DNA of 40,932 nt from Actinomycetaceae bacterium (GTDB lineage Bacteria; Actinomycetota; Actinomycetes; Actinomycetales; Actinomycetaceae), in the NCBI GenBank assembly GCA_017539125.1, contig JAFYHO010000032.1:1-40932 (forward strand). Reading direction: 5' to 3'. Positions 35,492 to 40,932 of the stretch are shown piece by piece (position 1 is the first letter of the stretch; every line of letters begins with the position of its first letter). The translations under genes were made by a program, and so were the position numbers. The notes beneath the pieces were generated by a model. The model was not told the origin of the DNA. It searched no databases and saw only the letters and a program-made list of their open reading frames with translations.

Positions 35492-35525
35492 AAAACGAAA
35501 AGGGTTAGGCTCTGTGCCTAACCCT
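35492..35525 (-). terminator. Terminator of the clgR-DUF3046 operon
   Basis: AGGGTTAGGC (35501-35510) and GCCTAACCCT (35516-35525) form a perfect 10-bp stem with a 5-nt loop. On the minus strand it is followed by TTTCGTTTTCC. It lies 22 bp past the DUF3046 stop. A second hairpin, GAGAACG...CGTTCTC (35538-35564), spans the stop codon itself. Confidence 0.85.
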
Positions 35526-35547
35526 GGTTTTCTGTTGGAGAACGCTT

Positions 35548-35784
35548 CTATATGAGACGTTCTCGCTCATCGGCTTTGACGCGGTGAAGATAGTGGTAAG
35601 CCTGAGGAAGTTCCATTGCGTCACATACCGCAATCCATACCTCTTGGGGGTCTACCCCATCGTCAATAGCGCCAGCTGGAGAGCGATCGCCGAGAGAGCT
35701 GAGGACGAGGTCGCTGGTTAACGATTTTCCGCGTCCATGCGGGAAAACCCAGTCGACCGCGTTCCAGAACTCCGACTCGCGCAT
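35548..35784 (-). CDS. DUF3046 family protein
   Basis: The 78-residue protein matches the actinobacterial DUF3046 family: [14 protein letters not shown] at the start, then LTSDLVLSSLGDRSPAGAIDDGVDP and EVWIAVCDAMELP. Its function is unknown to me. In many actinobacteria it lies between clgR-region genes and recA-recX. Here it overlaps clgR by one base (TAATG), so it is translationally coupled, but recA and recX do not follow. Confidence 0.9.
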   Translation of the reverse strand: MRESEFWNAVDWVFPHGRGKSLTSDLVLSSLGDRSPAGAIDDGVDPQEVWIAVCDAMELPQAYHYLHRVKADERERLI

Positions 35785-36128
35785 TAGAACTGCGCTATTT
35801 CTGCTTCGATGAGCTCATCGGGAGTCTCACTGATACGCATAGAACGCATCATCGAAGGCGGTATACGCCCCTCTGCCCAGTCAATACGATCTGCGACCAG
35901 ACGCAATACGTGACTGAGCGGCACATTGAGTGCGCGGCAAATCGAAGCAAGCAGCTCCGAGGACGCTTCCTTTTGCCCACGCTCTACTTCTGAGAGGTAG
36001 CCAAGAGAAACGGTCGCGTCAGAGGACACTTCACGGAGTGTGCGCCCCTGACGGGTGCGGTATTCGCGAAGTACTTCGCCGAGTTCACGGCGAAGGAGCA
36101 CCTCGGGTGCGGGTGCTGGTGTGGACAT
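35784..36128 (-). CDS. clgR: XRE-family regulator ClgR
   Basis: ClgR activates Clp protease and other proteostasis genes in actinobacteria. The protein (114 residues from 36128) has one HTH_3 domain: [39 protein letters not shown] and [13 protein letters not shown]. Those segments are nearly diagnostic of ClgR. The C-terminal 35 residues are variable and the very end (EIAQF) ends in hydrophobic residues, which may act as a Clp degradation tag as in other ClgR proteins. Start choice is open: 36128 has only AGGG very close; 36179 has GGAG 9 nt upstream and would add 17 residues. A CCGGTTTAAGCCGG near-palindrome lies at about 36149-36162. Confidence 0.88.
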   Translation of the reverse strand: MSTPAPAPEVLLRRELGEVLREYRTRQGRTLREVSSDATVSLGYLSEVERGQKEASSELLASICRALNVPLSHVLRLVADRIDWAEGRIPPSMMRSMRISETPDELIEAEIAQF

Positions 36129-36325
36129 TGCCCTGCTTGTTTCATGTGTCCGGTTTAAGCCGGTGTATGTTTTCATCATATTCATCATCTCCATTAACGC
36201 GGCTTGGAAACCTTATGTTCCCTACCTTAGTGTGAATTGTGTAATCACGAATGTTTTTCGTCAATAACACATTTTCATTGTCATGGGTGAAACATAAAAC
36301 TTCCTGCGAACATTCCTAAAAACTC

Positions 36326-36354
36326 CTAAAAAGTAAGGGTAGCCCTCCCCTACT
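36326..36354 (-). terminator. pgsA terminator
   Basis: On the minus strand AGTAGGGG and CCCTTACT (36354-36332) form a stem around a 7-nt loop, followed by TTTTTAGG. The stem begins within the pgsA stop codon region. It separates pgsA from clgR, which would then have its own promoter in the 155-bp gap; no clear -10 was chosen there. Confidence 0.65.
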
Positions 36355-36946
36355 CCTCGTGTGCAATCCTCCATGCATCACGTATATAACCATACGCCGA
36401 AACGATCGAATAATACAAGGCGAGCCCCAAGGCAATATAGCCTATCCACATAAAGATTTCCGAGTACCACCACGGCAGCCAATCCCGCCACGGAAGCAAG
36501 AGCGCACCTATACCTATCGATTGAAAAACCATCTTCATCTTGCCGCCCATAGCAGCAGGCATGACGTATTTCTTGACGATACTCATGCGCACAGCCGTAA
36601 TAAGAAGCTCGCGCCCAATCATAAGAATCGTCACCCACCACCAGAGATAGCCGTGCCACGAGAGCATGATGAGCGCGGCAGAAATAAGGGCCTTATCCGC
36701 GATAGAATCCGCCAATTTGCCGAAATTCGTGATGAGCCCTCGAGAGCGCGCAAGATGGCCGTCCAATTTATCCGTGAGAGCAGCGACAACAAAAATCACG
36801 AAGGCCACGCAGGCACGCACAGGCGTATCAACCCAGTAAACCACGATAAAAAGAGGGACAAGAATAAGGCGCACTATCGTCAAGATATTGGCGATATTGA
36901 AAAGAGGTGGCTCGCCGCCCGTCGTCTTATCCGTTTGTGGACTCAT
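36350..36946 (-). CDS. pgsA: CDP-diacylglycerol-glycerol-3-phosphate 3-phosphatidyltransferase
   Basis: PgsA makes phosphatidylglycerophosphate at the cytoplasmic membrane. The 198-residue protein has the CDP-alcohol phosphatidyltransferase motif D-x2-DG-x2-AR-x8-G-x3-D-x3-D in TDKLDGHLARSRG and GKLADSIADK (about 58-84). NIANILTIVRLILVPLF (about 17-33) opens the first of about five membrane helices. Other CDP-alcohol enzymes, such as PI synthase, share the motif, but length and position beside ftsK and clgR favour PgsA. The ATG at 36946 lies 6 nt after a TAGGCT box with no ribosome-binding site. Confidence 0.9.
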   Translation of the reverse strand: MSPQTDKTTGGEPPLFNIANILTIVRLILVPLFIVVYWVDTPVRACVAFVIFVVAALTDKLDGHLARSRGLITNFGKLADSIADKALISAALIMLSWHGYLWWWVTILMIGRELLITAVRMSIVKKYVMPAAMGGKMKMVFQSIGIGALLLPWRDWLPWWYSEIFMWIGYIALGLALYYSIVSAYGYIRDAWRIAHEE

Positions 36947-36952
36947 AGAACT

Positions 36953-36958
36953 AGCCTA
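36953..36958 (-). promoter_or_regulatory. Putative leaderless -10 box for pgsA
   Basis: TAGGCT on the minus strand ends 6 nt before the pgsA ATG in the 27-bp gap after ftsK, and no Shine-Dalgarno is present. The -35 is poor. Confidence 0.4.
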
Positions 36959-36973
36959 ACGCTTTCCTTGTCA

Positions 36974-39850
36974 TCAGCGCTGGAAATCGTCATACCACGC
37001 GTCTGCTTCATTCTCAGTATCGCTGAGAATGTCGTCAGTGTAGCGGCGGAGAAAAGCAGCGGGCAAGGCAGGAGTATCCTCGTCGTTTTCTACATCCTCT
37101 GTCTCCCCCGCACTAGCTACGCTAGGCACACTAGCCACACTAGGCACACTAACGGCGCTTGGCTCGCTTTCTTCTTCGACGGATTCATCGGGAAGGAACG
37201 GAGTCTCAGCAGTCGCGGGCGTGGCAGCAGAAATAGGAGCAGTAGCCTCGATGACAGGCGTAGCGACGACAGGCACATCGTCAACGGGCATATCGTCTAC
37301 GGAGACGTACTCCTCAACCTCGGGAGCAGCGTCAAACTCGTTGTCATCAGGGACATCAGGAGAGGGGACGCCCTCATATTCCTGATACTCCTCGACAGGC
37401 GCTTCAGGCAGCACCTCTGTCAGCTCTTCAACGGGCTCGTCATCCGCCTCATCTGGGCTATCCCCATTCAAGGTGACATCTTCACCGCGCAGCATTGCCA
37501 GAGCATCATCGAGCTGTTCGGGAGTCACCAGCACATCGCGGGCTTTCGAGCCGAGGGATGGGCCGACAATCTCGTATTGCTCGAGCAAATCCATCATGCG
37601 CCCAGCCTTGGCGAAACCAATACGCAGCTTGCGCTGCAACATGGACGTCGAACCAAGACCAGTAGTAATAACCAACTCGGCAGCTTGAAGCAGAACATCC
37701 AAATCTTCGCCAATTTCTTCACGTTGCTTCTTCGCCTGCTGAACTTCCTCAAAGTCGTCACGGTAGACAGGCTGGAGCTGCTTCTTGCAATACTTAACGA
37801 CACGAGAGATTTCTTCTTCGTCAATCCACGCACCTTGCAAACGTATCGGCTTAGAAGCGCCAGCAGGCATGAACAGTGCGTCGCCCTGTCCCACAAGCTT
37901 TTCGGCACCACTTTGGTCAAGAATTGTGCGCGAATCGGCAAGAGACGAGGTCATGAAGGCAAGACGCGAAGGGATATTCGCCTTAATCAAGCCCGTCACC
38001 ACATCGACCGAGGGACGCTGGGTTGCTACCACAAGATGAATACCCGCTGCACGAGCCAACTGGGTAATACGCTGAATCGACGCCTCGACGTCCTTCGGGG
38101 CGACCATCATCAAATCGGCAAGCTCGTCGACCACAACAAGAAGATACGGATACGGGGTAAGAGTGCGGTTCTCGTCATGAGACGTCACTTTTCCAGCGCG
38201 CACAGCATCGTTGAAATCATTGATGTTTTTGAAATGATAGGCCGCCATATCGTCATAGCGCGCATCCATTTCTTTGACGACCCACTCTAAAGCGTCAGCA
38301 GCCTTCTTCGGATTGGTAATAATCGGGGTAATCAAATGCGGAATACCAGCGTAAATAGACAGCTCCACACGCTTAGGATCGACAAGAATCATGCGGACCT
38401 GGTCGGGAGTCGCCCTCATCATAATCGAGGTAATCATGGAGTTGATAAAGGATGATTTACCAGCTCCCGTTGCACCAGCAACAAGCATATGCGGCATTTT
38501 TGCCAGATTAGCGACAACGAATTTACCCTCGACGTTTTTACCGACACCGACGGTCAGAGGATGGGTTGCCTTTGTAGCAACATTTGAGCGTAAAACATCA
38601 CCAAGGAGGACGGTTTCACGGTCAGAATTGGGAATCTCAATACCGACGGCACTCTTGCCAGGAATTGGCGAGAGGATACGGACATCTGGCGAAGCAACCG
38701 CGTAAGCAATGTCTTTCGAGAGATTAGAAATGCGATCAACCTTCACGCCAGGGCCAAGCTCGACCTCATACTGGGTGACGGTCGGCCCTCGTGAAAAGCC
38801 GACCACTTGAGCATCGACACCGAAATTGGCAAATACTTGCTTCAGCTGAGAAACGACACGGTCATTGGCGGCTGTTCGCTCAGCATGGGCAGCACCAGTT
38901 TTCAAAGTGTCAAGCTTTGGAAGTACATAGGTAATACTCGGATTGAGTGCCAGCTGCGTGCCCTTCGGGCTTTGCGCTGGCAAATCGGGGGCCGGAAGAA
39001 CACTGGTCGCCTGCTCATCGCTCTTTGCGCCGCCTCGACCTTTCGCCTTCGGCTTTGCCGAAGCGCTCTCGCTTTCCTTTGCCTGCTCAGCAGAACTCTC
39101 AGCACTATCCTCGCCCTCGGCAGCTTTAGACCGCTTCAAACGACGGCGGGTCGAAGGCTTTTCTTCCTCGTCATAAGCGGTCTCTGCAGAATACGGCATT
39201 GAAGCGGAAATACCACGATTGGCTTTTTCGTCTTCGATACTGCCGTCATCGTCCTCGTCAGAGAATAGAGAGCGAATCTTAGTGAAAACCTCATAAATCG
39301 GAGTATCCGTCATGTAGAGAAGCGACCACAAGATAAGGAGAACAAGCAGAGGAATAGCGCCCCACACAGAAACAAGGCTCATCAAAGAGCCGCCGCTTAT
39401 CCAGCCGAGCAGACCTCCAGCCTTTTCGATTCCCGTAATATTCTCAACCGGAGATATGGGCTTGACGATGACATGAACGATGCCAGCGACAGCGAAAAGA
39501 ATCAAAGTCAAACCGATGGGGATACGTTTATTGGCAGTAGACGAACGAAAACGAAACAAACCTATAGCGATAGCCAAAAGTACGAGGGGAACAACGAGAG
39601 AAAGAAGACCAACTAAACCGGCTGTCGCATGGTGAATGACCCCGCCGAGAATACCCGAGAGCCCAAACCACTCCCGCAGAGCCACGACGATAGCCAAAGC
39701 GAGCATAAGGAGCGCAACAGCGTCCCTGCGTACACTCGGTGCCCCGCTTTCTTCACTCGTTGTGCGAGCCGAAGAATCGGTCTGCGATTTACGCGAGGCA
39801 GCTGAAGAGCCGGAACTCCCCCGCTTTCGTCCTTTGCTATTGTCTGCCAT
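36974..39850 (-). CDS. ftsK: DNA translocase FtsK
   Basis: FtsK pumps chromosomal DNA through the septum. From the ATG at 39850 it is 958 residues: a basic Ser-rich N-terminus, four membrane helices (about 40-185), and a charged linker (about 190-320). The motor follows with Walker A GATGAGKSS (about 460) and Walker B LLVVVDELADLM (about 577), then a winged-helix gamma domain (about 700-770: TTGLGSTSMLQRKLRIGFAKAGRMMD). Unusually, about 170 acidic, Pro/Val/Glu-rich residues follow the gamma domain, with small repeats such as SVPSVAS. A start at 39889 is possible, but TAATGT ends 7 nt before 39850 without a ribosome-binding site, pointing to a leaderless start. Confidence 0.96.
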   Translation of the reverse strand: MADNSKGRKRGSSGSSAASRKSQTDSSARTTSEESGAPSVRRDAVALLMLALAIVVALREWFGLSGILGGVIHHATAGLVGLLSLVVPLVLLAIAIGLFRFRSSTANKRIPIGLTLILFAVAGIVHVIVKPISPVENITGIEKAGGLLGWISGGSLMSLVSVWGAIPLLVLLILWSLLYMTDTPIYEVFTKIRSLFSDEDDDGSIEDEKANRGISASMPYSAETAYDEEEKPSTRRRLKRSKAAEGEDSAESSAEQAKESESASAKPKAKGRGGAKSDEQATSVLPAPDLPAQSPKGTQLALNPSITYVLPKLDTLKTGAAHAERTAANDRVVSQLKQVFANFGVDAQVVGFSRGPTVTQYEVELGPGVKVDRISNLSKDIAYAVASPDVRILSPIPGKSAVGIEIPNSDRETVLLGDVLRSNVATKATHPLTVGVGKNVEGKFVVANLAKMPHMLVAGATGAGKSSFINSMITSIMMRATPDQVRMILVDPKRVELSIYAGIPHLITPIITNPKKAADALEWVVKEMDARYDDMAAYHFKNINDFNDAVRAGKVTSHDENRTLTPYPYLLVVVDELADLMMVAPKDVEASIQRITQLARAAGIHLVVATQRPSVDVVTGLIKANIPSRLAFMTSSLADSRTILDQSGAEKLVGQGDALFMPAGASKPIRLQGAWIDEEEISRVVKYCKKQLQPVYRDDFEEVQQAKKQREEIGEDLDVLLQAAELVITTGLGSTSMLQRKLRIGFAKAGRMMDLLEQYEIVGPSLGSKARDVLVTPEQLDDALAMLRGEDVTLNGDSPDEADDEPVEELTEVLPEAPVEEYQEYEGVPSPDVPDDNEFDAAPEVEEYVSVDDMPVDDVPVVATPVIEATAPISAATPATAETPFLPDESVEEESEPSAVSVPSVASVPSVASAGETEDVENDEDTPALPAAFLRRYTDDILSDTENEADAWYDDFQR

Positions 39851-39857
39851 ACTCTGA

Positions 39858-39863
39858 ACATTA
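39858..39863 (-). promoter_or_regulatory. Putative leaderless -10 box for ftsK
   Basis: TAATGT on the minus strand ends 7 nt before the preferred ftsK ATG. The sequence between has no Shine-Dalgarno, and the -35 region is weak. Confidence 0.4.
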
Positions 39864-39938
39864 GTTACCCAAAGGGCATAAAGGCGCAAGGGCGCGCCGT
39901 TCTATGACAGTTATTACGCCCGCCGAGAGAATCCCCTA

Positions 39939-40074
39939 CCGTCGTTGCGAGGAGGACGCCCCGCGTCCGACGAAGCAATCTCTGGTTCCCGTATTGCAAT
40001 AGTGCCACTAGAGATTGCCGCGTCGCACCTTCGGTGCTCCTCGCAACGACGTGGAGGGGTCCTCGCGACGACGG
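39939..40074. repeat. Family 1 inverted-repeat element, copy R6
   Basis: This is the most compact and regular copy. CCGTCGTTGCGAGGAG pairs with CTCCTCGCAACGACG, and GCAATCTCTGGT with ACTAGAGATTGC. Each half has a side hairpin: GGACGC-CCC-GCGTCC and GCACC-TTC-GGTGC. A partial extra right end (CCTCGCGACGACGGG) follows. It lies between ftsK and the end of the RNase J gene, 10 bp from the latter's stop, and may act as its terminator. Confidence 0.85.
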
Positions 40075-40084
40075 GTTGGGAGGC

Positions 40085-40932
40085 TTATGAAGCCTGAGAT
40101 ACCTCGACAACAGTCGGCATAATCATCGGCCCGCGGCGCAAAGTGCGTGCCGCCCAGCGCCCAACGACGCGGCGCATCGCCTGCTGCATACCATAGGTAT
40201 CCTCTCCCTCATCGAGAGCTGTTTGGAGTGCCTGGCGCACCTCGGGAAGGATAGTGTCAAAAACCGTATCGTCTTCTGCCATTGCACGGGCTTGGATATG
40301 CGGCCCTGCCACAATTGAGCGCGCCGATGTATCGACCGCAGCGAATATAGCGATAAAGCCTTCAGAGGATAGAGTGCGGCGTTCTTGCAGCTCATCGTCG
40401 GTGACAGTGCCGACCGATTGCCCGTCCACATAGATATTGCGGAAAGGAATCGAGCCAACAATCTGAACTTCGCCGTCACGCATATCAATCACCGACGCAT
40501 TCTCAGCGATAATTACATTCTCCGGCGGCACACCCGTCTTGACTGCTATCGCCCCATTGGCAATCTGGTGGCGTGCCTCGCCGTGAATCGGGAAAGCATA
40601 TGCCGGCTGCAAAAGATTGTACGTATACAGGAGCTCGCCCTGGGCGGCATGGCCTGAGACGTGGACGGATGCATTACCTTGGTGGACGACCTTCGCGCCA
40701 AGTCTCGTCAACGCATTAATAAGACGGAAAACAGAGTTTTCATTGCCCACAATAAGCGAGGACGCAAAAATAACCGTGTCACCGCGGCTGACACTAATTT
40801 GTTTATGAACCTGGCGGGCAATACGAGCGAGAACAGCCATAGGCTCCCCCTGAGAACCGGTAGACATGTAGACGCGCTGATGTGGCGGAACACGCGACAT
40901 CTCGCCCAAATCCACGAGGACATCCTCAGGAA
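40085..40932 (-). CDS. rnj: Ribonuclease J, C-terminal part (runs off the window)
   Basis: About 282 codons of the 3' part are present; the metallo-beta-lactamase catalytic core lies outside. Visible are STGSQGEPMAVLARIA and VIFASSLIVGNE of the beta-CASP domain, VSGHAAQGEL, and the metal-ligand region FPIHGEARHQIANG. The C-terminal dimerisation domain ends RRGPMIMPTVVEVSQAS. RNase J acts as 5'-3' exo- and endonuclease in mRNA decay and rRNA maturation. It lies upstream of ftsK on the same strand, as in mycobacteria. Confidence 0.93.
   Translation of the reverse strand, partial: PEDVLVDLGEMSRVPPHQRVYMSTGSQGEPMAVLARIARQVHKQISVSRGDTVIFASSLIVGNENSVFRLINALTRLGAKVVHQGNASVHVSGHAAQGELLYTYNLLQPAYAFPIHGEARHQIANGAIAVKTGVPPENVIIAENASVIDMRDGEVQIVGSIPFRNIYVDGQSVGTVTDDELQERRTLSSEGFIAIFAAVDTSARSIVAGPHIQARAMAEDDTVFDTILPEVRQALQTALDEGEDTYGMQQAMRRVVGRWAARTLRRGPMIMPTVVEVSQAS

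Noticed and set aside
36359-38290. Open frame of 643 codons on the plus strand
   Set aside because: It runs opposite pgsA and the ftsK C-terminal part; the product has no recognisable domain and crosses two real genes and their junction.
4121-40074. CRISPR array or insertion sequences behind the dispersed repeats
   Set aside because: The copies are not regularly spaced, have no unique spacers between identical units, and no cas or transposase gene is present.

Overview
The window looks like chromosomal DNA of a moderate-GC actinobacterium, most likely Actinomycetaceae or a close relative. The evidence is gene order and protein type. leuCD is divergent from an IclR regulator, ispG-rip1-dxr forms a cluster, and rnj-ftsK-pgsA-clgR-DUF3046 runs in one order. 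A PimB-type mannosyltransferase, a DivIVA-repeat protein and many apparently leaderless genes (a TANNNT -10 box 6-8 nt before the start codon, without a Shine-Dalgarno) are also present. I did not compute identity or base composition, so the genus is open. No rRNA, tRNA, CRISPR array, transposase or prophage structural gene was seen.

Layout. 37-2963: leucine biosynthesis (leuC, leuD, minus strand) and a divergent LtbR-like regulator sharing a palindromic operator. 2984-4114: pimB. 4417-14714: a long minus-strand translation and RNA-processing block in transcription order rimP, nusA, infB, rbfA, truB, ribF, rpsO, pnp. 14864-19595: a membrane-anchored unknown protein, proS, a histidine phosphatase and a GNAT protein. 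19598-23881: the MEP isoprenoid genes dxr and ispG with the site-2 protease gene rseP/rip1 and a DivIVA-repeat protein. 24030-29460: an accessory island. It has three paralogous membrane-anchored exported proteins that share a promoter/RBS/anchor cassette but end in unrelated C-terminal regions, a BRO-N (phage antirepressor-like) gene between them, and clustered small palindromic repeats. 29459-32902: pyrH-frr-cdsA-rlmN operon. 32966-34737: a UPF0237 (ACT)-UPF0210 pair behind a long inverted repeat. 34746-40932: a small membrane protein, then DUF3046, clgR, pgsA, ftsK and the 3' part of the RNase J gene.

Two repeat families are spread between genes. Family 1 (six copies, about 135-240 bp) is a MITE-like imperfect inverted repeat with ends like CCCGTCGTTGCGAGG, whose internal side hairpins differ in sequence from copy to copy yet remain paired. 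Family 2 (about 60-95 bp) contains a short hairpin with compensatory base changes between copies; it is densest in the accessory island. 

The strongest candidates for something undescribed are the modular paralog cassette at 24030-29155, the two covarying repeat families, the 17-bp inverted repeat between pyrH and the UPF0237/UPF0210 pair, and a large terminator-like hairpin between the divergent proS and phosphatase genes. Most of the rest is conserved core genome.
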